From contig CAKQVC010000156.1 of the NCBI GenBank assembly GCA_934277655.1, forward strand, positions 1-5,543: a stretch of 5,543 bases of DNA. Direction: 5' to 3'. The notes under the pieces were generated by a model that was not told where the DNA came from, made no database searches, and saw only the letters and a list, made by a program, of their open reading frames with translations. Below are positions 1 through 5,543 of this stretch, one piece after another. This DNA comes from an uncultured Clostridia bacterium. GTDB lineage: Bacteria > Bacillota > Clostridia > Peptostreptococcales > Anaerovoracaceae. The position numbers and the translations under genes are program-made. How positions within the stretch are numbered: position 1 is the first letter of the stretch; every line of letters starts with the position of its first letter.

Positions 1-203
1 GTATGGCCTTTCTCAATTGCAATTATCGTCACAGGAATGGTGTTCAGTTTTGCAATGCCTCCTACGATAGCAGGATCATCTGCATAACGGCGGTCTCCGT
101 GAAATTCGATAAATCCATTGAAAATGTTTTTAATGTAATCAAGAGCTGTCGGCCTTTTGCTGTCGCGGGCAAGCTTTACTCGTTCATACGCTGCTTTGCT
201 CAC
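1..203 (-). CDS. accA: Acetyl-CoA carboxylase carboxyltransferase, alpha subunit, N-terminal part (cut by window edge)
   Basis: AccA forms the heterotetrameric carboxyltransferase with AccD. Only the first 67 codons are inside the window. The reading begins MSKAAYERVKLARDSKRPTA, followed by LDYIKNIFNGFIEFHGDR and YADDPAIVGGIAKL, all hallmark blocks of the family N-terminus. It then runs IPVTIIAIEKGH into the edge. The catalytic core lies beyond base 1. The start is GTG at 203-201: the accD end reads ATG TGA on this strand, and GTG straddles it, giving a 4-nt overlap (GTGA). No in-frame ATG follows in the visible part, and an AGGAGG sits at the right distance. The start is much later than in the E. 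coli protein, as is usual for Gram-positive AccA, which lacks the long N-terminal helix. Confidence 0.94.
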   Translation of the reverse strand, partial: MSKAAYERVKLARDSKRPTALDYIKNIFNGFIEFHGDRRYADDPAIVGGIAKLNTIPVTIIAIEKGH

Positions 204-1060
204 ATTATCGCCCTCCTATCGTGCATTTTTAATAGCTCAGTCAGATAGTTCTTTTGGTTGGAACGTGGAATAATACTGTCTAGGAATCCGTGCTCCAGCA
301 CAAATTCCGACTTTTGGAATCCTTTGGGCAAAGCTCTCTTTGTCGTCTGCTCAATTACTCTCGCACCTGCAAATCCCACAGTTGCATCTGGTTCGGCAAG
401 AATAATATCCGCTTCCATAGCAAAGCTAGCCGTAACGCCACCGGTAGTCGGATCAGTAAGCACTACAATATATAAAAGTCCTGCGTCACTATGTCGCTTC
501 ACTGCAGCACTCGTTTTCGCCATCTGCATCAGAGACAACAATCCTTCCTGCATGCGTGCACCACCAGATACTGTAAAACCAATAACCGGTAACCGATGTT
601 GCACAGCATATTCAAACAGTGTAGTTATTTTTTCACCAACGGCACTGCCCATACTTCCCATCATAAAATATGATTCCATAACGAACAGGCAACATTTTTG
701 TTTGCCGATGGTAGCAGTACCGCACACAACTGCTTCATACTCGCTGCTTGCCACACGAACGGTTTCAATCTTATCTCTGTATCCGGGGAAGTTCAGCGGA
801 TTGTCAGTTTTCATATTCGAATATAATTCGTAAAAACTTCCTTTGTCAGCAATCATCTGTATGCGTTGACGTGCTTTCATGCGGAAGTGGTGACCGCACG
901 GGCAGACCAGATTATTTGCCCAAAGACGACTCAGCGGGATGTCCTTATGGCAATTCGGACAGTTCTTCTCAGGCTCACCGGCATCACGCTGAATGGGAGC
1001 CGAGGTTCGCCCGCCTTCTTCTAATTTATTTTTAGGTTTTAAAAAATTGAGTAGTGCCAT
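200..1060 (-). CDS. accD: Acetyl-CoA carboxylase carboxyltransferase, beta subunit
   Basis: AccD pairs with AccA to transfer the carboxyl group from carboxybiotin to acetyl-CoA, giving malonyl-CoA. Its 286 residues are normal for the family. An N-terminal zinc ribbon has cysteines at 34, 37, 53 and 55. The spacing is C-x2-C-x15-C-x1-C, one residue shorter than the usual C-x2-C-x15-C-x2-C. The crotonase-fold core follows: FMMGSMGSAVGEK (132-144), SGGARMQEG (165-173), LMQMAKTSAA (178-187), TDPTTGGVTASFAM (202-215) and GFAGARVIEQT (229-239), where the usual GFAGP has Ala233. The ATG is 4 nt after the accC stop, with AGGTGA (1065-1070) as ribosome site, partly formed by the accC stop itself. The last codons contain the accA ribosome site, and the gene overlaps accA by 4 nt. 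Confidence 0.96.
   Translation of the reverse strand: MALLNFLKPKNKLEEGGRTSAPIQRDAGEPEKNCPNCHKDIPLSRLWANNLVCPCGHHFRMKARQRIQMIADKGSFYELYSNMKTDNPLNFPGYRDKIETVRVASSEYEAVVCGTATIGKQKCCLFVMESYFMMGSMGSAVGEKITTLFEYAVQHRLPVIGFTVSGGARMQEGLLSLMQMAKTSAAVKRHSDAGLLYIVVLTDPTTGGVTASFAMEADIILAEPDATVGFAGARVIEQTTKRALPKGFQKSEFVLEHGFLDSIIPRSNQKNYLTELLKMHDRRAIM
212..217 (-). promoter_or_regulatory. Perfect ribosome binding site that fixes the GTG start of accA
   Basis: On the minus strand AGGAGG lies 8 nt before the GTG at 203. The same six bases are two consecutive arginine codons (Arg282, Arg283) near the end of accD. This is the strongest ribosome site in the window, and it supports a GTG start for accA within the accD stop region. 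Confidence 0.85.
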
Positions 1061-1064
1061 TTCT

Positions 1065-2372
1065 TCACCTGTTTTCCATAAAATTTAAATCATAATTGCC
1101 GGATGTAAAGCGTTCATCTTCCACGATCTGCAGTTGTTCTTTGATGTTTGTCGGTATGCCGTCGATAACCAATTCACAGAGAGCCCCCCTCATTTTGCGG
1201 AGCGTTTCTTCCCTGGTTTTAGCATACACAATCAGTTTGCCAAGAAGTGAATCATAGTACGGTGATACAGACGTACCCGTAACCAGACAAGTGTCAAAAC
1301 GAACCGATGGTCCTCCGGGAACATGAAGCATTTTTAAGGTGCCACAGTTTCCAGCATTGATACGACATTCGACTGCCGAACCCTTCAGCCTCACATCATT
1401 TTGCGTAAACCCCAGCGGAATACCCGCTGCAATACGAATTTGCCATTTCACAAGATCAAAGCCTGTCAGCATTTCCGTCACACAATGCTCAACCTGTAGT
1501 CGTATATTCATTTCCATAAACCAAAAGTTGCCTTCACGATCAAGTAAAAATTCCAACGTTCCTGCACCGACATAACCGATTTTCCTTACAGCATCTACCG
1601 CAAGTTCGATAATTTTTTGACGTTGTTCATCATTAACAGCGGGAGACGGTGTTTCCTCAAGCAACTTTTGGTTTCTTCTCTGTAGAGAGCAATCACGATC
1701 GCCGAGACATACCGCATTCCCGTGTTCATCGGCAAGAATCTGCAATTCAATATGCCTTGCGGGGTAGATATATTTTTCAAGATATACACTGCCATCGCCA
1801 AAAGCACTGATAGCTTCGCTTGTAGCTTGATGGTAGGCATCATCCAGTTCATTTTCTGAACGAATCAGACGGATTCCTCGTCCACCGCCGCCTGCACAGG
1901 CCTTTAACATAACTGGATATCCAATTTTTTCTGCTGCTATCTTTGCTTCTGCAACAGAAATGACTGCCTTTGTTCCAGGAATGACCGACAGGCCTGTACA
2001 TCGAATCAGTTCTTTCAAAATTGCCTTATCACTGAGGCGTTCCATGCTTTCAGGGTCGGGACCGATGAAAACCAACCCGTTCTTCACGCAGGCACGGGCA
2101 AAATGTGCATTTTCAGAAAGAAATCCGTAACCGGGATGAATTGCCTGTGCGCCCGCCAAAATAGCGGTATTAATAATTTGATTTTCATTCAGATAGCTTT
2201 CGGAGGCCTCGGGCCCTCCGATACAATAGCTTTGATCTGCAAGTGCTACATGAAGGCTATTTCTATCTGCCTCAGAATATACAGCAACCGTCGCTATGCC
2301 CATTTCTTTGCAAGCTCGAATAATGCGGACAGCAATCTCACCACGGTTGGCAATTAATATTTTTGAAAACAT
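1065..2372 (-). CDS. accC: Biotin carboxylase subunit of acetyl-CoA carboxylase, with a short in-frame gap
   Basis: AccC carboxylates the biotin on AccB using ATP and bicarbonate. The protein is 435 residues, against about 449 in E. coli. The N-terminal domain starts KILIANRGEIAVRIIRA; the HPGYGFLSEN motif is at 79-88. The ATP-grasp domain has Lys116, Lys157, the glycine loop GGGGRG (161-166), His207, Lys236, Glu274, Glu287, Asn289, Arg291, Gln293, Val294 and Glu295. Arg337 of the biotin site is in VECRINA. All catalytic positions known from E. coli are therefore kept. The oddity is just after this: between Asn342 and Cys343 about 8 residues that normally form an F-x-P-S-x-G loop are absent, in frame. 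EHPVTE reads EHCVTE and MNTR reads MNIR. The start lies 2 nt after fabZ. Probably functional; a pyruvate or propionyl-CoA carboxylase subunit is unlikely in this operon. Confidence 0.94.
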   Translation of the reverse strand: MFSKILIANRGEIAVRIIRACKEMGIATVAVYSEADRNSLHVALADQSYCIGGPEASESYLNENQIINTAILAGAQAIHPGYGFLSENAHFARACVKNGLVFIGPDPESMERLSDKAILKELIRCTGLSVIPGTKAVISVAEAKIAAEKIGYPVMLKACAGGGGRGIRLIRSENELDDAYHQATSEAISAFGDGSVYLEKYIYPARHIELQILADEHGNAVCLGDRDCSLQRRNQKLLEETPSPAVNDEQRQKIIELAVDAVRKIGYVGAGTLEFLLDREGNFWFMEMNIRLQVEHCVTEMLTGFDLVKWQIRIAAGIPLGFTQNDVRLKGSAVECRINAGNCGTLKMLHVPGGPSVRFDTCLVTGTSVSPYYDSLLGKLIVYAKTREETLRKMRGALCELVIDGIPTNIKEQLQIVEDERFTSGNYDLNFMENR

Positions 2373-2374
2373 AT

Positions 2375-2791
2375 TTACGCTCCTATAATTGCAAAAGAAA
2401 ATTCTGCAGATACACAAATTTGTCCATCCACTCCTGCAGTTCCTTCAGCAAAGTAAAACGGATGTTTTGCACGTTTGATGTGGCACTTTGTTTCAACAGT
2501 ATCGCCAGGTTTGACTGGCGAACGGAATTTCACGTTGTTAAGTCCTGTATAAACAGGTAATTTGCCTTCGCTCATTACATTTTGCATCAGCACACAAGCT
2601 GACTGAGCCAGCATCTCACAGAGAATAACACCCGGTACGATAGGATTATCAGGAAAATGTCCGTTGAGAAAAAACTCATCACCACGAACAGTATAATGTC
2701 CGATAGCGGTGTTATCCCTGTTTTGTACATCGTCAAGGAGCAGCATACTGTCTCTGTGAGGCAGTATATTCATTATTTCTTCTTTATTCAT
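2375..2791 (-). CDS. fabZ: 3-hydroxyacyl-ACP dehydratase
   Basis: FabZ removes water from (R)-3-hydroxyacyl-ACP to give trans-2-enoyl-ACP. The 138-residue hot-dog-fold protein has the typical length. It starts with the family block I-L-P-H-R-D-S-M-L-L-L-D (9-20). The active-site helix reads GHFPDNPIVPGV, with catalytic His45, then Glu59 in ILCEMLAQSA. The form 'NPIVPGVILCE' is the one usual in Clostridia. The ATG at 2791 follows the accB stop by 3 nt, and its Shine-Dalgarno AAGAGGT (2797-2803) is made by the last accB codons AAG AGG and the T of the stop. Some Gram-positive FabZ-like proteins (FabN) also isomerise double bonds; sequence alone does not decide that here. FabA is unlikely from motif and context. 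Confidence 0.96.
   Translation of the reverse strand: MNKEEIMNILPHRDSMLLLDDVQNRDNTAIGHYTVRGDEFFLNGHFPDNPIVPGVILCEMLAQSACVLMQNVMSEGKLPVYTGLNNVKFRSPVKPGDTVETKCHIKRAKHPFYFAEGTAGVDGQICVSAEFSFAIIGA
2380..2384 (-). promoter_or_regulatory. Ribosome binding site that fixes the accC start
   Basis: On the minus strand AGGAG lies 7 nt before the ATG at 2372, inside the last codons of fabZ (ATA GGA GCG TAA). It selects this ATG over another in-frame ATG 45 nt upstream (2417), which would overlap fabZ and add 15 residues ahead of the conserved family start MFSKILIANRGEIA. Confidence 0.8.
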
Positions 2792-2794
2792 ATT

Positions 2795-3217
2795 TTACCT
2801 CTTGATACGGAACAACTCTGTTCCGTATTCTACAACCTGTCCATTGGCAACACAGATCTCTGAAATAACACCGTCTTCATCGGCAGAAATTTCGTTCATC
2901 AGCTTCATTGCTTCTATAATACAAAGTGTTTGTCCCTTTGTCACGTTATCCCCAACAGAAACATACGGAGCGGCGTTTTCTACGGGAGCTGCATAAAATA
3001 TGCCAACGATAGGGGATTTTACACTGATGTAATCTATCGGTTCCTGAGATGTCTGTGTTATAACAGCGGATTCTGGAACGGAATATATTGTTTCCATTAC
3101 AGGAGCTGAAGGGGAACGCTCCAAACGGACCTTACTGTTTTCGTCTGTGATTTCAAGCCCGGTCAGTCCAAGTTCCTTCATCAGCTCGGCATATTTGCGA
3201 ATATCTGTTTCTTTCAT
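2795..3217 (-). CDS. accB: Biotin carboxyl carrier protein of acetyl-CoA carboxylase
   Basis: AccB carries the covalently bound biotin that shuttles a carboxyl group from AccC to the AccA/AccD transferase, the committed step of fatty-acid synthesis. The protein is 140 residues from the chosen ATG. Residues 1-34 form the usual N-terminal helix-rich segment (MKETDIRKYAELMKELGLTG). A linker follows to about residue 62, here short and only moderately rich in Pro and Ala. The biotinyl domain spans roughly 65-140, with the biotin-accepting Lys105 in the canonical EAMKLMNEI (codon 2903-2905). The 'SPIVGIFY' and 'VSVGDNVTKGQ' strands of the lipoyl/biotinyl fold are clear. The gene starts 4 nt after the fabF stop and ends 3 nt before fabZ. 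Modification requires a biotin ligase encoded elsewhere. Confidence 0.96.
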   Translation of the reverse strand: MKETDIRKYAELMKELGLTGLEITDENSKVRLERSPSAPVMETIYSVPESAVITQTSQEPIDYISVKSPIVGIFYAAPVENAAPYVSVGDNVTKGQTLCIIEAMKLMNEISADEDGVISEICVANGQVVEYGTELFRIKR

Positions 3218-3221
3218 CGGA

Positions 3222-4460
3222 TTACACCTTTCTGAAAGCAAGGCAAGCATTATGACCGCCAAATCCAAGAGAATTGGAGAGTGCCAGTGTAATTTTTGCT
3301 TCAACAGCAGTATTCGGAACACAGTTTAGATCACAATTTTCATCTTGCTCGTTCAAGTTAATTGTAGGAGGAATAATGCCATCGTTCAGCACAAAAAGGC
3401 AAGCTAGTGCTTCAATCGCCCCCGCTACACCAAGCATATGTCCAGTCATAGACTTTGTAGAACTTACATACGATCTCTTTGCGTGATCTTCTCCAAGGGC
3501 TCTCTTGATAACAACAGTCTCAATCACATCGTTCATCGGAGTGCCTGTTCCGTGTGCATTTACATAAATGGTGTCATTGTCTGTACAGCCTGCTTCCTTC
3601 ATAGCATCCATCATTGCCTGCGTGCCGCCGCGCGCTTCTGGATGAGGAGCAGTAATATGGTACGCATCGCAAGTGGAACCATATCCACAGATTTCACCGT
3701 AAATCTTTGCACCACGTGCCTTTGCGTGTTCATATTCCTCAAGAACCAGTGCAACTGCACCTTCCCCGATAACAAAACCGCCTCTGCGCTTATCAAAAGG
3801 CAGTGATGCCTCATTGGGATTTTCGGAAGTGGAGAGTGCCTGCATATTCACAAATCCTGCGATAGCAGAAGGTACGATAGCAGCTTCTGCACCACCGGTA
3901 ATTACAGCATCTGCATATCCATGACGAACAAGGCGCATGGCTTCACCAATAGCATTGGAACCAGAAGCACAAGCTGTAACGGCAGGCATTGCTGATCCAC
4001 GGCAATCGTGTCGAATAGCAATCATGCTAGTTGCCATGTTGCTGATCATCATAGGTATGAACAACGGGGAAACACGGCGGGGTCCTTTTTCCATAAGTTT
4101 GGTATGTTCAGTTTCAAAAGTACCGATACCTCCAATGCCAGTACCAAAAATAACGGAAAAGTGTTCAGGGTCAACCATGCCCTCGATGCCGCTTTCCTCG
4201 ACTGCCTGCTGGGCGGCTGCTACAGCAAACTGAGCATAGCGATCAGTACGAAGTATATCATTAACCTCTAAGTACTCTTTAGGATTGAAATCTTTGACTT
4301 CTGCACCTAATTTCGCTTTAAATTTTTCTGTATCAAAAAGTGTAATGGGAGCAATGCCGTTTTTGCCGTTTTTCATATTCTCCCAGGTGTCAGCAACATT
4401 GTTTCCCAAAGGGGTAATTGCACCGATACCAGTAACAACAACTCTTCTGTTTTCACTCAT
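3222..4460 (-). CDS. fabF: 3-oxoacyl-ACP synthase II (elongating condensing enzyme)
   Basis: FabF condenses malonyl-ACP with a growing acyl-ACP, releasing CO2 and adding two carbons. At 412 residues it matches the usual length. The thiolase-fold catalytic triad is complete: Cys164 in VTACASGSNAIG, His303 in NAHGTGTP, and His341 in KSMTGHMLG, with Lys336 beside it. The gating-loop motif GFGGHN is at 399-404, with Phe400 at the position known to gate acyl entry. The N-terminal VVVTGIGAITPLG block is also typical. The ATG at 4460 is preceded by AAGGAG (4468-4473), which overlaps the fabG TAA; the gap of 11 nt is the largest in the window. No acpP is inserted between fabG and fabF. A FabB role is less likely given length, motifs and the Gram-positive gene order. 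Confidence 0.97.
   Translation of the reverse strand: MSENRRVVVTGIGAITPLGNNVADTWENMKNGKNGIAPITLFDTEKFKAKLGAEVKDFNPKEYLEVNDILRTDRYAQFAVAAAQQAVEESGIEGMVDPEHFSVIFGTGIGGIGTFETEHTKLMEKGPRRVSPLFIPMMISNMATSMIAIRHDCRGSAMPAVTACASGSNAIGEAMRLVRHGYADAVITGGAEAAIVPSAIAGFVNMQALSTSENPNEASLPFDKRRGGFVIGEGAVALVLEEYEHAKARGAKIYGEICGYGSTCDAYHITAPHPEARGGTQAMMDAMKEAGCTDNDTIYVNAHGTGTPMNDVIETVVIKRALGEDHAKRSYVSSTKSMTGHMLGVAGAIEALACLFVLNDGIIPPTINLNEQDENCDLNCVPNTAVEAKITLALSNSLGFGGHNACLAFRKV
3225..3231 (-). promoter_or_regulatory. Ribosome binding site that fixes the accB start
   Basis: On the minus strand the sequence reads AAAGGTG, 7 nt before the ATG at 3217. It overlaps the last two sense codons of fabF (AAG GTG, then TAA). 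Its position supports the short accB reading over an upstream in-frame ATG at 3322, which would overlap fabF by about 100 nt and add 35 residues with no resemblance to the family N-terminus. Confidence 0.75.
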
Positions 4461-4471
4461 AATTTTTCTCC

Positions 4472-5200
4472 TTACATAGCAATACCACCATCAACACGGA
4501 GGATTTCGCCGGTTACGTATTTTGCAGTTGCAAGATATGCCACTGCTTCCGCTACATCATCTGTTTTACCCATCTTGCCAAGGGGAATCATCTTCAGAAG
4601 CGGATTGCCTGTCTGATTTTCCGTCATATCAGTTGCGATAAAACCAGGAGCAACTGCATTACAACGAATGCCTTTCGGCGCAAGTTCCTTTGCCACAGAC
4701 TTTGTAAGTCCGATAAGGCCCGCTTTTGAAGCAGAGTAATTGCATTGTCCGGCGTTGCCCATCATGCCGGCAACCGAGGTAATATTGATAACACTGCCTT
4801 CACGTGCCCGAATAAATAATCCTGTCATATGACGGATCATATTGAAAGAACCTTTAAGGTTAGTGTCCAAAACCGTATCAAAATCTTCTTCTCTCATCAT
4901 AGCAAGCAGACTATCTCGCGTAACGCCTGCATTATTAACGAGGATATGTGCTGCACCAAAATCGGCTTTGATTTTGGTTACGGTTTCCTTTGTCTCAGAA
5001 AAATCAATAACATTACATTGATAAGATCTAGCTTCCACGCGATATTCCTGCTTGCATTTTTCGCAAACCTTCTCTGCAGCGGTTACATTACCTGCATAAA
5101 TGACGGCTACATTGGCACCCATTGATGCCAACTTATATACGATTGCTTCTCCTATTCCACGAGAACCACCAGTTACAACTGCTGTTTTTCCTTTTAACAT
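4472..5200 (-). CDS. fabG: 3-oxoacyl-ACP reductase
   Basis: FabG reduces 3-oxoacyl-ACP to (R)-3-hydroxyacyl-ACP with NADPH, the first reduction of the elongation cycle. The 242-residue length is normal for this classical short-chain dehydrogenase. The Rossmann cofactor motif TGGSRGIG is at residues 10-17, NNAG at 89-92, and the catalytic tetrad appears as Asn114, Ser142, Tyr155 and Lys159 (Y-S-A-S-K). PGFIATDM follows at 185-192, and the C-terminal VDGG is intact. The start ATG lies inside the end of fabD (7-nt overlap). A strong Shine-Dalgarno GGAGGTG (5206-5212), encoded by the last fabD codons, sits 5 nt upstream, pointing to translational coupling. SDR paralogues with other substrates exist, but the position between fabD and fabF makes FabG the clear call. 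Confidence 0.97.
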   Translation of the reverse strand: MLKGKTAVVTGGSRGIGEAIVYKLASMGANVAVIYAGNVTAAEKVCEKCKQEYRVEARSYQCNVIDFSETKETVTKIKADFGAAHILVNNAGVTRDSLLAMMREEDFDTVLDTNLKGSFNMIRHMTGLFIRAREGSVINITSVAGMMGNAGQCNYSASKAGLIGLTKSVAKELAPKGIRCNAVAPGFIATDMTENQTGNPLLKMIPLGKMGKTDDVAEAVAYLATAKYVTGEILRVDGGIAM

Positions 5201-5543
5201 CTTTCCACCTCCGCAAGATATTCGATAATGTTTACAGTCCTAACATCTGTACTGATTTTCTTAATCATATTGGTAAGCGTTTTGCCGGGACCAATTTCGA
5301 TGAAAAATTCAACACCGTTGTCAATCATATTATGGATAATCTTTTCCCACTGTACGGGACTGCAGATCTGCTTAGAAAGTAAGCCTGCAACATCATCTGT
5401 ATAGACTCCGGCGGTCATATTAGAATAAAGTATAATATTTCTTTCCCTAACTTCTGTTTTTTTCAGTTCTTCGACAAAAGACTCGGCTGCCGCTTTCATA
5501 AAAGGTGAATGAAATGCTCCTTTTACTTTTAGTGGAATAGCTC
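5194..5543 (-). CDS. fabD: Malonyl-CoA:ACP transacylase, C-terminal part (cut by window edge)
   Basis: FabD transfers the malonyl group from malonyl-CoA to the phosphopantetheine arm of acyl carrier protein, supplying the extender unit for every elongation round in the cytoplasm. Only the last 115 codons are present; the GHSLG nucleophile-serine half lies beyond the window. The visible part begins AIPLKVKGAFHSPFM, where the histidine of GAFHS (codon at 5509-5511) is the catalytic base of the family. It continues with the SPVQW segment (family oxyanion/substrate glutamine region) and the C-terminal G-V-E-x-x-x-E-I-G-P-G-K-T-L block typical of FabD. The frame is open to the window edge, so the ATG at 5499 is internal and not the start. 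The gene ends with TAA at 5196-5194, overlapping the first codons of fabG by 7 nt. No sign of damage is seen. Confidence 0.95.
   Translation of the reverse strand, partial: AIPLKVKGAFHSPFMKAAAESFVEELKKTEVRERNIILYSNMTAGVYTDDVAGLLSKQICSPVQWEKIIHNMIDNGVEFFIEIGPGKTLTNMIKKISTDVRTVNIIEYLAEVERC

Larger units (their letters stand above)
1..5543 (-). other. Fatty-acid synthesis (fab-acc) operon, internal part
   Basis: Eight consecutive genes share the minus strand, with gaps of 2 to 11 nt or overlaps of 4 and 7 nt, so they almost certainly form one transcript. The order fabD, fabG, fabF, accB, fabZ, accC, accD, accA matches the known streptococcal and clostridial fab cluster. No promoter, operator (FapR- or FabT-like) or rho-independent terminator is visible, as expected for the middle of an operon. 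By analogy, fabK, acpP, fabH and a MarR-type regulator may lie upstream, beyond base 5543; that is inference. There is no gene-free stretch worth describing. Confidence 0.95.

Noticed and set aside
15..24. A perfect 10-nt palindrome (AATTGCAATT) that could suggest an operator.
   Set aside because: It lies inside accA coding sequence in a conserved hydrophobic strand and has no second copy or promoter nearby; chance is the simplest explanation.
258..833. A 191-codon plus-strand open frame opposite accD.
   Set aside because: It lies wholly antisense to a well-conserved gene, its translation resembles no family, and it has no convincing ribosome site; it is a shadow of the accD codon pattern.
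1595..1852. An 85-codon minus-strand open frame inside accC in another phase.
   Set aside because: The accC frame runs intact across this stretch with all catalytic residues, so this is not a frameshifted fragment or a separate gene.
2373..2417. A 15-residue N-terminal extension of AccC.
   Set aside because: It overlaps the end of fabZ and precedes the conserved family start; the AGGAG at 2380-2384 fits the later ATG.
3218..3322. A 35-residue N-terminal extension of AccB from an upstream in-frame ATG.
   Set aside because: It would overlap fabF by about 100 nt, lacks family similarity, and a ribosome site is correctly placed for the ATG at 3217.
3438..3806. A 122-codon plus-strand open frame opposite fabF.
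   Set aside because: Antisense to the catalytic part of fabF, with no recognisable domain; a shadow frame.
1..5543. Search by eye for CRISPR repeats, insertion sequences, tRNA or rRNA genes, riboswitches, terminators, and FapR- or FabT-like operators.
   Set aside because: None was seen. The window is almost fully covered by conserved fatty-acid synthesis genes, with no intergenic space for such elements and no sign of a novel system.

Overview
The window is a stretch of one bacterial type II fatty-acid synthesis operon, transcribed entirely from the minus strand. In transcription order, right to left, it holds fabD (3' part only), fabG, fabF, accB, fabZ, accC, accD and accA (5' part only). 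Both ends of the window cut genes, and the operon runs past it on both sides. The gene order fabD-fabG-fabF-accB-fabZ-accC-accD-accA is the one known from low-GC Gram-positive bacteria (streptococci and many Clostridia). The modest GC content, strong AGGAGG-type Shine-Dalgarno sites and clostridial-type sequence signatures (FabZ 'NPIVPGV', FabF 'GFGGHN', short-N-terminus AccA) fit a Bacillota member, most likely class Clostridia. I cannot name a genus.

Layout: 5543-5194 FabD C-terminal part; 5200-4472 FabG; 4460-3222 FabF; 3217-2795 AccB; 2791-2375 FabZ; 2372-1065 AccC; 1060-200 AccD; 203-1 AccA N-terminal part. No junction is longer than 11 nt and two overlap (7 nt and 4 nt), so there is no room for an internal promoter or terminator outside coding sequence. 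At most junctions the Shine-Dalgarno site of a gene lies in the last codons of the gene before it, which suggests translational coupling.

Together the genes make malonyl-CoA and run most of the elongation cycle. AccB carries biotin, AccC carboxylates it with ATP and bicarbonate, and AccD/AccA move the carboxyl group to acetyl-CoA. FabD loads malonate onto ACP, FabF condenses, FabG reduces the ketone and FabZ dehydrates. Enoyl reductase, the initiating synthase FabH, ACP and the operon regulator are not here; by analogy they would lie upstream, beyond base 5543.

I find no undescribed system. The points that merit a second look are in-frame oddities in two acetyl-CoA carboxylase subunits: AccC lacks about 8 residues that normally form the conserved F-x-P-S-x-G loop, and the AccD zinc ribbon is one residue short between its last two cysteines. 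All other catalytic residues I could check are in place.
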